Part shown: one piece after another, positions 1 to 10,179 of the stretch | Layout of the letters: every line of letters starts with the position of its first letter | How positions within the stretch are numbered: the stretch's first letter is position 1 | Assembly (NCBI GenBank): GCA_035998445.1 | Contig: DASYHQ010000013.1 | Span: 124,001-188,000, forward strand | Reading direction: 5' to 3' | DNA: 64,000 bases | Source: Tepidisphaeraceae bacterium | GTDB taxonomy: Bacteria; Planctomycetota; Phycisphaerae; Tepidisphaerales; Tepidisphaeraceae | Notes under the pieces: model-generated | The model's database searches: none | Told to the model about the DNA's origin: nothing | Seen by the model: the letters and a program-made list of their open reading frames with translations, nothing else | Position numbers and translations under genes: made by a program

Positions 1-1756
1 CCGCCTGCTCGCGCCCCTCGACGTCCTTCACGCTCCACGTCAGTGTCACCGGGCCCGACCGACCTGTCAGTAGCGTAGCTGCGTCGACCGTAGATCGCAG
101 CGGCTGACCTACCGAGGCCGCCGGGCCACCCAGCTTCAGGCCGGACAGCTTCCACGGGTACGCCGCGGCCCCATCTCGCGGCAGCGTTGCAGGGGCGCCA
201 TCGTCGCGTAGGACCTGATAGTTGAAATCGGTATTGCCGACCACTGCCTCCGCGGTGTTGAAGGCGGTCAGTTCAAGCGTATAGCAACCCACCGGCAACC
301 GGGGCAGGTCGATCGGGCGGTCCAACTCTTCCACCTGCGCGAGGCTGGTCGACCAGATCGGTTCGCCAGTGGTCGTCCGCAGCACGGCTCGCAGGCGGCT
401 TACGGGTTTGGCGGGATCGTTGCCCAGCGCCAGTCGCCATGCTGACGGACGCAGGCGCGCTTCGGCCTCGAAGCCATAGTCGTAGAAGCGGTCGCTCGTC
501 CAGAACGTGCTGTCGGTCTTGGGCGAGTTGTGGTTCTTCAACTTCCAGACGCGCGTCGCGTGCTCCGGGGCGGCCGTCGTGGTGACGATGAGCGGGCCGA
601 TGCTGATCGTCGTTTCAGGCTTTCGGCGGACGATCTCAATCGACTCCAACACGACTTCAGCCCCGCTGGCTGGCACGGGCATGGCAAGGTGACCGCGGCG
701 CAGGTGCCACGCGAGCACGCCGGCCTGATGGCTTACCCAGAAGAACTGGTTCGGCCCGCTCACCGTGCCCTCGGTGTAGCCGCTTTCGACGTAGCGTCGC
801 ACGCCACCCTGACGCAGCATGAACCGCACGCCGTTGTCGCGGCGCTCGGTCATCCAAAGGCCCAAGCCCGTGGTGCCCGGCGACAGGGCGACGTTCAACG
901 GCAGCACGAGGCGCGGCTCGTCCTTGGCCAGCACGAAGCCAGCGGCGGACCCCTCAGGATCGGTCGCCGTGCCATCGCGCGCCTCGAACTGCTGAAGCAG
1001 CGGACGAAGGTCGACCAGCCGATCGTCGTCGCCATAGCTCGCCTGCCAAGTCGCCGTCCTCGTCACCGACGCCGGTTGCGCGATGGGTGGCAGTGCGGTG
1101 GCGGGAAGATCATCGCGCAAAATCGCATCCGCTATGCCCTCGCCCGTCACCCGTACGCCGACCGCTGCGGGCGTCAGTTCCATCGATCTCCCATCAATGT
1201 TGATGGAAGCACGCCCTGCACCTTTAAGGGTCACCGATTTGGAAGAACGGCCGCGCCAGGCCTGCGCGTCAGGCACGATGTCGAACGAAGTGACGCGGAT
1301 CTGCCCGGCATCGTCGCGCAACGCGATCAACGCGACCGTTGCCGGTGCCGAAGGCATGGCGGCGCCGACGACGCGCAGGTCACCGCTTGCGCGTTGCAAC
1401 GCGATGACGCCGAGTCGCTTCAATGGCTGTGCGGGCCCATCGGGCAACGGGAAGACGTCGACGTAACCGTCCTCGCGCACCGTCAGCAGTTCAGGGCCGG
1501 GCGTGCTCGCCGCCGCATCGGCGACGAGCAGTCGTACACGTGGGGCGGCCGGGCCCTCCAACTTCACGCGGTAGCGGCGCTGATTGGTCGCAGCGTCGCG
1601 TACGTCGATGGTGTTGGCGTCCACCAGTACGGCGACGTCGGTCGCTGCCCCCATCGGCGCGGCAGGGGCGCCGGTAGCCGCGCTGGGTAAACACATCAGA
1701 ACAGCAAGCGGAATACTTGCGCAAAGCAGGAAAACGCTGAGTCGGCTATAGCCCAT
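1..1756 (-). CDS. Secreted protein of unknown family, partial (C-terminus beyond the window edge)
   Basis: Reading the minus strand from an ATG at 1756 gives an open frame without a stop to the window edge (about 585 codons). The first ~30 residues form a signal peptide: MGYSRLSVFL, then a hydrophobic run ending near PSAATGAPA. The rest is rich in beta-type sequence, with short Val/Thr-rich strands and few Lys or Cys, as in extracellular beta-sandwich proteins. I recognise no family or catalytic motif. It is divergent from the PEP-CTERM operon that begins at 1930, so the two may share a control region in the 170 bp between them. Exported and probably carbohydrate-related by context only. Confidence 0.7.
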   Translation of the reverse strand, partial: MGYSRLSVFLLCASIPLAVLMCLPSAATGAPAAPMGAATDVAVLVDANTIDVRDAATNQRRYRVKLEGPAAPRVRLLVADAAASTPGPELLTVREDGYVDVFPLPDGPAQPLKRLGVIALQRASGDLRVVGAAMPSAPATVALIALRDDAGQIRVTSFDIVPDAQAWRGRSSKSVTLKGAGRASINIDGRSMELTPAAVGVRVTGEGIADAILRDDLPATALPPIAQPASVTRTATWQASYGDDDRLVDLRPLLQQFEARDGTATDPEGSAAGFVLAKDEPRLVLPLNVALSPGTTGLGLWMTERRDNGVRFMLRQGGVRRYVESGYTEGTVSGPNQFFWVSHQAGVLAWHLRRGHLAMPVPASGAEVVLESIEIVRRKPETTISIGPLIVTTTAAPEHATRVWKLKNHNSPKTDSTFWTSDRFYDYGFEAEARLRPSAWRLALGNDPAKPVSRLRAVLRTTTGEPIWSTSLAQVEELDRPIDLPRLPVGCYTLELTAFNTAEAVVGNTDFNYQVLRDDGAPATLPRDGAAAYPWKLSGLKLGGPAASVGQPLRSTVDAATLLTGRSGPVTLTWSVKDVEGREQA

Positions 1757-1929
1757 GGAACGTCCCGTATATCAGTCAATACGATGTGTCTACGACGATG
1801 CAAACACCATATTGCGCATTGGGCCTTCCGGGAAGCGTGTGTAAAAAACCTGAGTTCTTTTACGGATCATCACAGTGGTGTTGGCAGCGTGGGATTGTAC
1901 CGTTGGTAGGACCAATCGGAGGAGCTCGC

Positions 1930-4152
1930 ATGCACATGTCTCAGAACGGCCACTCCGGCCGCGCCGCACGTCTCGCCATCGCGGCCGCAGCCGCAGTCGC
2001 CCTGTCCGCTTTCATCACCCCCACCGTTCGCGCCGCCACGTGGACGTGGGCCACCGCCGGTACGGGAAACCAGAGCTGGAACAATTCCGGCAACTGGGCG
2101 TCCGGGACCGTTCCCCTCTCGGCGGCCGACACCACGCTCGTCTTCGGCTCCGCCTCGGGCAGCTATACCGCCGTTCAAGATATCGTCGCGGGCGCGGCCG
2201 GGTTCAACTTGAACCTATTGCAGCTCACGGGGACCGGCAGCACTCCGACGCTGGCGATCTCAACGGGCCGCCTGAACTTTATCAGCAACGGCGCCGTTGG
2301 CCCTCGCATCGAGCAGAACGGCACGCGCCCGTTCAACATCAGCCCCAACATCAATCTGGCCGCTGATACCACGCTCACCCTCGCCGGTAGCGGCAGTGGA
2401 CTGGTCACAATCCAGGGCCAGTTCTACGGTGGCGCCGGGGCAACGATCGAGATCGCATCGACGGGTTCGACGGAGTACGTGCTGGGATCGAGCACGGCCA
2501 GCGCCTCGACGGCGGCTATCGCGCTCAACGGTGGCGCCGTCGTGCTGGGCTCCGACAATCAGCCCAGCGGCCTGCTGTCGCTGAACCTTGGCAAGATCGG
2601 CACTAGTTCCAGCGGCTCGCGCACCGTCGGCAACGCCGTCAGCCTCGGTGGCAACGTTACGATGGGCCGTAGCAACGCGTTCGCTTTGAACTTCACGAAC
2701 GCGGCAACGATCGCCGGCACCGGTGCCACGCGCCAGATCACCCTCGGCGCCAGTACCGCCGGCACGGTGGCGGCAGCCTTCCAGAACACGATCGGCGATG
2801 GTGGGAACGGCAACGGGCTGACGATTGCAGGCACGGGCGTCCTCGTCCTGGGCAATGCCGATGCGAACGCAAACACGTACACTGGCGCCACCACGGTAAG
2901 CGGCTCCAGCACGACGCTTCGCCTGAACAAGGCCGCGGGGACGGATGCTGTCCGTGGCGACCTGTCGCTGACCAACGGCACGATCGCGTGGCTGGCCGGC
3001 AATCAGGTGAACGACGCGTCCGCGATCACCATGTCTGGTGGTACGATGGCAGTGGACTTCAACGAGACCGTGGCGGCGCTCAGCACGACCGGAGGTGCGT
3101 TCAGCGTTGCAGAGGGCGCGACGCTGTCGGCCGGCGCGGTCTCGCTAGGTGGCACGCCGGGCGGATCGAACTATGCCGTGCCGGGTACGTTGGCCGTGGG
3201 TACGGGTGGGCTGACGATCACCCAGCCAACCCGCACCGACGGCGGGCAGGTCAGCATGCTGTCATTGACCAACGCCAGCAACGCATCGGGCACGCTGCGT
3301 CTGTCCGGTGATCTCACGCTGACCGCGACGAGCGGATCCAACGCCTCGACCCTGATCCGCCGTGGCATCAGCAACGGCGCGATCGACGTAAACGGTGGCG
3401 TACGCACCTTCAGCGTTGCGGACACCGGAGCCAACGATGACCTGATCATCAGCGCCAACCTCACCGATAGCGGTGTCGAGGGTGGCCTGATCAAAGCTGG
3501 TACCGGCACGCTTCTGCTCAGCAATAGCAGCAGCGCGAACTTCAACCGAGCCGTCGCCGTGAACGGCGGCCGGCTGCTGCTGTCGTCGAGCAGCCTCGGT
3601 GGAACGATCGCTGTTAACAACAACGGCACGCTTGGCGGCAACAGCTCGGCCGTTGGGGCGGTCACGCTGAACGGCGGCGGCACGCTGGACGCAGGCACGA
3701 CGGCCGGTGGGACGGGAACGCTGACGCTCGCGTCGCTCGGCACCAATGGTGGAACCGTCCGCTTCGACGTCGCCTCGGCGTCGATCTACGACGTGCTTCT
3801 GTCCAACGGATCGGTCGACATTGGCAACGGTCTTACCACGCTCGACATCGCGGCGGACGCGTCGTACCTGCCCACCGTGGCAGACCGACTGTGGCTGATG
3901 CGCGTTGCCGATGCGGCGGGGCCGGTGAACGGGTACTTTGCGGGCCTGACCAATGGGTCTGAGCTGACGGTGAACGGCCAGCAGGCGTGGATCTACTACG
4001 ACGCGAACTTTACGACCGGCGACCTCACCGGTGGTAACGACGTCTTGCTCTCGTTCACCGCTGCCGCGGTGCCGGAACCTACTGCCGTCGTGAGCGGGTT
4101 GGCTGCGTCACTCATGTTCCTGGCCCGCCGTCGGCGTGGTGTCGGGCACTAA
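1930..4152 (+). CDS. PEP-CTERM protein with autotransporter-associated beta-strand repeats
   Basis: 740 aa. The ATG at 1930 is chosen because a strong Shine-Dalgarno GGAGGAG lies just upstream (about 1920) and the protein then begins with a good signal peptide ending near PTVRA (residue ~38). An upstream GTG at 1786 would add 48 residues of unlikely sequence. The body is Gly/Thr/Ser/Asn-rich with repeated units such as GTGVLVLGNA, TYTGATTVSG and GTGTLLLSN, typical of the autotransporter-associated beta-strand repeat (beta helix). The C-terminus is a PEP-CTERM sorting signal: VPEP, a hydrophobic helix, then LARRRR. Known of the family: export and processing by an exosortase-like enzyme. First gene of a three-gene operon; its last 17 bp overlap the next frame. 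Probably a surface or extracellular matrix protein. Confidence 0.85.
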   Translation: MHMSQNGHSGRAARLAIAAAAAVALSAFITPTVRAATWTWATAGTGNQSWNNSGNWASGTVPLSAADTTLVFGSASGSYTAVQDIVAGAAGFNLNLLQLTGTGSTPTLAISTGRLNFISNGAVGPRIEQNGTRPFNISPNINLAADTTLTLAGSGSGLVTIQGQFYGGAGATIEIASTGSTEYVLGSSTASASTAAIALNGGAVVLGSDNQPSGLLSLNLGKIGTSSSGSRTVGNAVSLGGNVTMGRSNAFALNFTNAATIAGTGATRQITLGASTAGTVAAAFQNTIGDGGNGNGLTIAGTGVLVLGNADANANTYTGATTVSGSSTTLRLNKAAGTDAVRGDLSLTNGTIAWLAGNQVNDASAITMSGGTMAVDFNETVAALSTTGGAFSVAEGATLSAGAVSLGGTPGGSNYAVPGTLAVGTGGLTITQPTRTDGGQVSMLSLTNASNASGTLRLSGDLTLTATSGSNASTLIRRGISNGAIDVNGGVRTFSVADTGANDDLIISANLTDSGVEGGLIKAGTGTLLLSNSSSANFNRAVAVNGGRLLLSSSSLGGTIAVNNNGTLGGNSSAVGAVTLNGGGTLDAGTTAGGTGTLTLASLGTNGGTVRFDVASASIYDVLLSNGSVDIGNGLTTLDIAADASYLPTVADRLWLMRVADAAGPVNGYFAGLTNGSELTVNGQQAWIYYDANFTTGDLTGGNDVLLSFTAAAVPEPTAVVSGLAASLMFLARRRRGVGH

Positions 4153-7100
4153 ATTGGTGAACCACGTGGACGGTCGCATCATCAATCGGATCCGGTCGAA
4201 GCAGTTCCTGCGGGTGGCAGTAGCGTCCATCGCGGCGCTCTGCTTATGTGCTTCGACACGCGCCGCCGACGACGCTGCCGTGGCGGCGCCCCATGGCGCT
4301 CATGTTGTGGTGGAGGCCGAATCGTTCCAGTTCCACGCCAGCTGGACGATCGAGAGCGAGGGGGGCACGCTTGGCGGCAAGTACATTCGTACCTCGGGCT
4401 CTGCGCACGATGTGCTGACCGTGGTCGACGTGCCCACCGCCGGTCAATATCAGTTGTGGACGCGCGCCCGCGTGTTTGCCACCAGCCAGCCGGGCACACG
4501 GCGGTTTCGGCTCTACGTCAACGGGCAGCCCGCCGAGCGCGAATCGGGTGTGGCCGCGATTGACGGATGGGTTTGGGAGCACGTGGGTGTGGCCGACCTG
4601 AAATCTGGCCCTGCCGTGCTGGCGCTGCGTGACACGGCCAAGTTTCACGGTCGGTGCGATGCGGTCTTACTGACCACCGCTGAAGTTAACCCGAACAACC
4701 TGGTTGCCAGCGAGCTGCTCAAGTATCGCGTGATGCCAACGGCGGTGACGGCCACCCCGCGCAAGCCGTTCGAGGCCGCGCCTGTAGTGGCGGCTGACAG
4801 CGTTACGAAGGAAGTCGCCTCGATCGAGAACGAGGTCGTTCGCCTCGACTTCCGAGAGGTGGCCGACGCGTCTGGCCGACCGCTCGTCCTGCGCGGCACC
4901 AGCGTGCGCGACGGCGACGGTGGGTGGCGCGAAGTTCACGCGGGTTCACCGTCGGAAGCCATAGTGATGCTGATGGCGCCTAAGGCGTCGCTGCAGGCCG
5001 AGGAGGTCGTGCCGATCTGGAACACGGGCCTGGACGAGCTGATCGTCAACGTTGTCGAGCGTGCTTACACCACCGGGGGCGGCGGGCGCGACCCCGTGGC
5101 CTCGGCGAACCATACTCGCCTCACACCCCGCGCCGTGCGCGCCACGGGCGCGGCATCCGCCGTGGTGACGTACGTGAGCGAGGATGGCGCCCATCAGGTC
5201 GAGGCGACATGGTCGCTGGCGCCGGGCCGCCGCGACGCGAAGGTGGACGTGGCGTACGTGGTGAGCGCGAGCGGTGACCACTCCGTCGCACTCTCCGCGT
5301 TCGATGAGACCGCACCCGCCGACGTGGAGGCGGTGCAGTTGCCGCCGCTGTTCCAGATGCAGCGCCTGCCCCGGCAGCCGACGATGCTCACCAGTTCCAT
5401 CACGCCTCACGCGCTGGCGATGGTGCAGCGTGCCGGGCGGGACGGAGCGGCGCTTACGCTGGCGGTCACGGCCGACATCAGCCGCATGCCGTTCGAGTGG
5501 CCGCGCAAGGACAACGCCCACTACGGTTTCTCGCTGCACAGCGGCTCAGGCGAAATTCAACCCACTGCGTTCGCCCCGGTGCTCGGCATGCCGGGCTCGC
5601 GCGCCGAGGCGGGCGAGCGGCGCACCACCTCGTTCCACGTGCTTGCCTGGCCCGGGGAGTGGACGGGCGCGCTCGAATACGCGTCGAACCAGATCTTCGG
5701 AGTTACCGACTACCGCCGGCCCGCCGGCGCGTCGCTCTCGCAGGCGGCGCTCAACATGTTCGACCTGTTGAAGGACGATAAGGCCAGCGGCTGGGACGTG
5801 AAGCTAAAGGGCCTGTACAACATCGAGAGCCGCGTTACCGCCACGCACACCGCGCCCCTGGCGATGCTGTCGGCGGCGGTGTTGAGCGGTGACGAGGACC
5901 TGTGGGTCCGCCGGGCGCTACCCACGATCGAGTTCCTGCTCACACGTCCCGCTGCCCACTTTGCCACGTCTGTGCCGCAGGCGTTTCCGGTATACATCAA
6001 CGAAGCGCGAACCCACCTTCAGGTGCCCGGCAGTTTCGCCACCACATCGACGTGGCAGGGCATTGATGCGCTGCTTGGCAATGCCAACCCGTGGGTGGCC
6101 GACATGGCCATCGTGGAGGGCCAGCCGCGCCACACGACGGCTTTCTCGACGTCGCTGCCGCGCTGGTCGGAAATGCTGGCGCAATACCGGCTGACGCCGA
6201 CGCCGCAGGCGCGCGCCGCACTGATCGAAGAAGCCGACCGTTGGATCAAGCGTGCCTACCACGACCAGCGTACACCGCTGGGCCTGATGCCGTTTTACAA
6301 CGTCAGCTTCTACCCGGCGTGGTGGGACCTGATCGACCTGTTCGAGCTAACCGGCGACCGGCGGTACCTCGCCGCTGCGGAGGAGGCGGCGTTCCTGACG
6401 ATCGCGGGCCAGCGCTCTCATCCGGCCGTCACGGGGCAGGTCGTGCCGATCAATCAGGGCGTGGGCCAGATGCAGGACAAGGGCGGCGGTCCCGTCCACT
6501 TCTGGTACGGCGACCGCAAGATGCGCCTTGGCTGGGCCGACGGCAAGCCAACTGTAGTGCCGCCGACCACACAGGCTCCGGACTGGGTCGTTTCGCCCGT
6601 CGGACTGAGCATGGAACAGCCGGTGACCTACTGGCGGCCGACCGGTGGGCATCAGCCGATCATGCTCTCGAACTGGGCGCCGCACCTGCTTCGGCTCTAC
6701 AAGCACACCGGCCGAGAGATCTTTCACACGTACGCGCGCAACGCGATCATCGGCCGGTACGCGAACTACCCCGGCTACTATGTGCCGCTGGCGACGGACG
6801 TGAACCTCGACCCGCGCTACCCGTACCGCGGACCCGACCTCACGTTCATCTATTACCAGCACATCGAGCCCCACCTGGCGATGACGCTCGACTACCTCTT
6901 TACCGAAGCCGAGCTCCGCAGCGAAGGGCGCATCGCGTTCCCGTGGGTGAAGCAGGCGGGCTACGTCTGGTTCAACAACTGCATTTTCGGTGGCGGCCGG
7001 GGCCGCGTGTTCGATGATGCGGACGTGGTTCCGCGCCTCGATCGCAAGACGCTGACGGTCGACAGCGACCAGATCAACTACATCATGGGCCGCGGCGCCG

Positions 7101-7645
7101 ATCGCCTGTGGCTGGTGATGATGAACGAATCGAAGGAAGCGGTGGCCGCCACCGTGAAACTGACCGATCCTGAATTAATGCTGGGCCAGCCGTACGCCGT
7201 GTACGATGGCACGGGGCAGCGAATCGGTGACGACGCTGCGATGACGGCAACGCTCACCCCGACCGTGCCGCCGATGGGCATAATAGTCCTGTCGCTACCG
7301 GCGCAGCTGCGGCAAACCCCTGCCCAGGCCGGGCCGGTCGCCGAGGGTCATGTGGTGCGCTCGACGGGTTCACCGTGGGGTGACGTGCATGCCTTCCGGC
7401 TTCGCGGGCCCTTCGGCAGCGACTCGATCTACGTCGTTGCTACCGGCCGCCCGTCGGAGGGGGCCTCGATGAGTGTGACGCTCCGTTCTGGCGGGCGACG
7501 GGCGACGGTGAACGAGTATCCGTACGAACAGACGTTTTACCCCGTTGACGCGAAGGAACCCGCGGAGGTACTGGTTGAGCTGAACCTGCCCGGGCAGGGG
7601 GCTGCGCAGCAGGTGAAGATCGAACTGAAGGGGCACGCACCGTGA
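4136..7645 (+). CDS. Large secreted protein, N-terminal carbohydrate-binding-like domain and predicted alpha/alpha toroid
   Basis: Up to 1169 aa. There is no early ATG; GTG codons at 4136, 4139, 4157 and 4166 and a TTG at 4154 are possible, and translation probably re-initiates after the upstream stop at 4152. The signal peptide is FLRVAVASIAALCLCASTRA. Residues ~50-185 (VVEAESFQF, YIRTSG, YQLWTRARVF, RFRLYVNGQP) look like a beta-sandwich carbohydrate-binding module of the CBM6/35 kind. Residues ~550-930 are helical with many Trp/Tyr/His, suggesting an (alpha/alpha) toroid as in polysaccharide lyases and some glycosidases. I cannot assign a catalytic family. Between a surface protein and a GH78 enzyme it is likely a polysaccharide-degrading enzyme. 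It overlaps the next gene by 4 bp (GTGA). Confidence 0.75.
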   Translation: MVSGTKLVNHVDGRIINRIRSKQFLRVAVASIAALCLCASTRAADDAAVAAPHGAHVVVEAESFQFHASWTIESEGGTLGGKYIRTSGSAHDVLTVVDVPTAGQYQLWTRARVFATSQPGTRRFRLYVNGQPAERESGVAAIDGWVWEHVGVADLKSGPAVLALRDTAKFHGRCDAVLLTTAEVNPNNLVASELLKYRVMPTAVTATPRKPFEAAPVVAADSVTKEVASIENEVVRLDFREVADASGRPLVLRGTSVRDGDGGWREVHAGSPSEAIVMLMAPKASLQAEEVVPIWNTGLDELIVNVVERAYTTGGGGRDPVASANHTRLTPRAVRATGAASAVVTYVSEDGAHQVEATWSLAPGRRDAKVDVAYVVSASGDHSVALSAFDETAPADVEAVQLPPLFQMQRLPRQPTMLTSSITPHALAMVQRAGRDGAALTLAVTADISRMPFEWPRKDNAHYGFSLHSGSGEIQPTAFAPVLGMPGSRAEAGERRTTSFHVLAWPGEWTGALEYASNQIFGVTDYRRPAGASLSQAALNMFDLLKDDKASGWDVKLKGLYNIESRVTATHTAPLAMLSAAVLSGDEDLWVRRALPTIEFLLTRPAAHFATSVPQAFPVYINEARTHLQVPGSFATTSTWQGIDALLGNANPWVADMAIVEGQPRHTTAFSTSLPRWSEMLAQYRLTPTPQARAALIEEADRWIKRAYHDQRTPLGLMPFYNVSFYPAWWDLIDLFELTGDRRYLAAAEEAAFLTIAGQRSHPAVTGQVVPINQGVGQMQDKGGGPVHFWYGDRKMRLGWADGKPTVVPPTTQAPDWVVSPVGLSMEQPVTYWRPTGGHQPIMLSNWAPHLLRLYKHTGREIFHTYARNAIIGRYANYPGYYVPLATDVNLDPRYPYRGPDLTFIYYQHIEPHLAMTLDYLFTEAELRSEGRIAFPWVKQAGYVWFNNCIFGGGRGRVFDDADVVPRLDRKTLTVDSDQINYIMGRGADRLWLVMMNESKEAVAATVKLTDPELMLGQPYAVYDGTGQRIGDDAAMTATLTPTVPPMGIIVLSLPAQLRQTPAQAGPVAEGHVVRSTGSPWGDVHAFRLRGPFGSDSIYVVATGRPSEGASMSVTLRSGGRRATVNEYPYEQTFYPVDAKEPAEVLVELNLPGQGAAQQVKIELKGHAP

Positions 7646-10179
7646 ACGCGCTTTACGCCGGCCATACGCTGAGTACGCCCCCGACGGTTCGTTGGGAGCG
7701 GGGGGCGTCGTTCATCTGGTTTCCCGACGGGCGGCCGTACTACGACCTGCCGCTGAATGCCTACTGCCGGTTTCGCCGGCGATTCCACCTGCCGCCGGGC
7801 GCGACCGCGGGGCGCATGCGGCTGTTCGCCGACGCGAACTACGCGCTGTGGGTCAACGGCACCTACGTCGCGCGCGGGCCGTGCCGTGCAGATCCACGTT
7901 ATTCGTTCTACGACCAGCACGACCTCGCACCGTTGCTGCGGCCGGGTGACGAGAACCTGATCGCCGTGCTGGTTCACTTTCATTCTTACGATACGGGCCA
8001 GTCGGTCGCGCGGTTTCCGTTGCTGCTGGCGGACGTAACGTTCGAAGGCGGCACTGCGCCGATCTGCACCGATGCCACCTGGCGGTGCAGCATGGCCGAT
8101 GCCTACGACGTCGACTCGCCGCGAATGAATGGTTGCCAGGGTCAGATCGAGGTGTTCGACGCGCGTCGCGACGAACCGGCGTGGCGCGAGGTGGAGTTCG
8201 ACGATACCGCGTGGCCCGCCGCCAAGGTGCGGGCGCTGGGCCGGTACAACCACCCGTTCTGGAACTTGTTGCAGCGTCCAATTCCGCTGCTGCGGGAAGA
8301 GATCATTCAGTCCACTGGAGCCGTGCGCCAGACTACGGTGGTGGACCGCCCCGAGCCTGCCGCTCGATTGTTCCACCAGCTGATGTCCGAGCAGAGTGGC
8401 GCGTGGACCGACAGCCCGATTCCGCGGAACGAGACTGGCGAAGTCTCGATCGCGGCGACCCCCGCTGGCACCGTCGCGGTGCGGACGTTTGATTTTGAGC
8501 GGGTCGAGGTGGGGTACGCGCGGCTGGACGTCACCGGCCCCGCAGGGGCGATCATCGATGTGGCCTACGCCGAGACGCTGATCGACGGCAAGGTGCCTGC
8601 GCATCACGTATCCAACCGCCCATTCACGCGATTCGTGCTGGCGGGGGGACGCAACGCGCTGGAAGTGGCATTCGGCTGGCGCGCGTTCCGCTACCTGCGC
8701 CTTACCGTTCGCAACGCGGCGGGCGAGGTCATCGTGCATTCGGTCGGCGCGCGAACGCGGCGCTATCCGATCGACCGCATCGGCAGCTTCAACGCAGCCG
8801 ACGACGTTGCGCTCGATCGTATCTGGGACGTGTCGGCCCGCACGCTCGAGATCTGCGCTCAGGACGCGTTCGTCGATTCACCGAGCCGCGAACAGCAGCA
8901 GTGGATGGGCGATGGACGATGGCAGGCGGTGTTCAACTACCACCTGTCCGGCGACCCGCGCCTGCACGCGAAGCTGCTCGACCAGATCGGCCAGGGACAA
9001 GATTGCCACGGCCTCACGCGTTCGCGTTACCCGGACGGGCACGAGAACTACCAGCCGATCCCGTCGTTTACGCTCGCGTGGATCTGCTCGTTCGCCGACT
9101 ACTGGCTCTACACCGGCGACCTGTCGCCCGCGCGGCGGTGGTGGCCGAACGTGCTGCTGGCGCTGCGCTGGTTCGACGCGCACGTGTCGCCCGGCAGCGG
9201 CCTGCTGACCGATGTGCCGCACTGGAACTTTATCGACTGGAGCCTGCCAGACATCGGTGATGCCCCCGGCCTCGCATCCACCGCGCTCAACGTTCAGTAC
9301 TTGGAAGCGCTGCGGTGCGCGGCTCGCCTGGCCACTGCCCTGGGCGAACCCGAGGCCGCCGCCAATTGTGCAGATCGTGCGGAACGGCTGGAGGCGGCGA
9401 TCGTGAACACCGCGTGGGACGAAGTCCGCGGCGCTTACGCGACCGTGGTCGGTTGTGCCGATGGCGGTGCCGCCGCCGGGCACGCGTTGGTGCCGACGCC
9501 CCTGTCCGAAGCGGTGAACGCCTTGGCGCTGCTTCACGTTCACGCGGCGGGGGAACCCAGGGCAGCGCGGATCCTGCAGTCGGTGTTCGCTGCCGACGCC
9601 ACGCGTCTTCCAGACCCAGGCGTGCTGATCGGCAGCCCCTATTTTATGACGGTGGTCCTGCGAGCCTTGGCCGCACACGGCCAAGGAGACCTGGCGGTCT
9701 CGATCGTCCGCGAACGGTACGGGCGTCTGTTGGCAGCGGGCGCGACGTCGTTGTGGGAACGCTGGGACGTTGCGTCGCACGCCGACCCGAACGGCCTGAA
9801 CCTGGACGTCACCAGCGCCAGCCATGGGTGGGGCGCGGCGCCGCTGGCAATCTTTTCCGAACTCATTCTAGGCATCCGACCGTTGCGGCCGGGCTTCGAG
9901 CGTGTGCGCATTACGCCGACGCTCGGAACCCTGCGTGGCGCTAGCGGCCGTGTGCCGACGCCGCGGGGACCGATCATCATTCACTTGTGGCGCGACGGCG
10001 AGCGGGTGATCTGCAACCTGCTGGTCCCGACCGGGTGCATCGCGGTGATGGTGGACGGCCGCGAACTGACGAGCGGTGCGCACGAGATCACTCTACCGCT
10101 GACTCCAGATCTGGCGTCGGGTCCCGTCGTTCCGCCGACTGCCGAGCGCGGAGTGCCTGGAACTGCTGTCGAAACTTGA
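7642..10179 (+). CDS. GH78-family alpha-L-rhamnosidase
   Basis: 845 aa, starting with GTG inside a GTGA overlap with the upstream stop, so translationally coupled. Residues ~20-200 form the N-terminal beta-sandwich (FRRRFHLPPG, LWVNGTYVARGP), usual in GH78. The catalytic (alpha/alpha)6 barrel carries DSPSREQQQWMGDGRW at ~411-426, matching the GH78 signature D-P-x-R-E-x(4)-W-x-G-D that holds the general acid Glu, and SLWERWD near residue 705, matching the conserved Trp-Glu of the family. The C-terminal beta domain (GFERVRITP, GRVPTPRGPI) is also typical. No signal peptide is evident, so it may act in the cytoplasm on imported rhamnosides. The last 92 bp overlap the convergent regulator gene. 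GH78-like is firm; exact substrate is not. Confidence 0.87.
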   Translation: MNALYAGHTLSTPPTVRWERGASFIWFPDGRPYYDLPLNAYCRFRRRFHLPPGATAGRMRLFADANYALWVNGTYVARGPCRADPRYSFYDQHDLAPLLRPGDENLIAVLVHFHSYDTGQSVARFPLLLADVTFEGGTAPICTDATWRCSMADAYDVDSPRMNGCQGQIEVFDARRDEPAWREVEFDDTAWPAAKVRALGRYNHPFWNLLQRPIPLLREEIIQSTGAVRQTTVVDRPEPAARLFHQLMSEQSGAWTDSPIPRNETGEVSIAATPAGTVAVRTFDFERVEVGYARLDVTGPAGAIIDVAYAETLIDGKVPAHHVSNRPFTRFVLAGGRNALEVAFGWRAFRYLRLTVRNAAGEVIVHSVGARTRRYPIDRIGSFNAADDVALDRIWDVSARTLEICAQDAFVDSPSREQQQWMGDGRWQAVFNYHLSGDPRLHAKLLDQIGQGQDCHGLTRSRYPDGHENYQPIPSFTLAWICSFADYWLYTGDLSPARRWWPNVLLALRWFDAHVSPGSGLLTDVPHWNFIDWSLPDIGDAPGLASTALNVQYLEALRCAARLATALGEPEAAANCADRAERLEAAIVNTAWDEVRGAYATVVGCADGGAAAGHALVPTPLSEAVNALALLHVHAAGEPRAARILQSVFAADATRLPDPGVLIGSPYFMTVVLRALAAHGQGDLAVSIVRERYGRLLAAGATSLWERWDVASHADPNGLNLDVTSASHGWGAAPLAIFSELILGIRPLRPGFERVRITPTLGTLRGASGRVPTPRGPIIIHLWRDGERVICNLLVPTGCIAVMVDGRELTSGAHEITLPLTPDLASGPVVPPTAERGVPGTAVET

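Noticed and set aside
530-1690. Long plus-strand open frame opposite the first secreted protein
   Set aside because: It is the antisense of the minus-strand frame that reaches 1756, has an Arg/Gly-rich composition typical of shadow frames, and shows no family motif.
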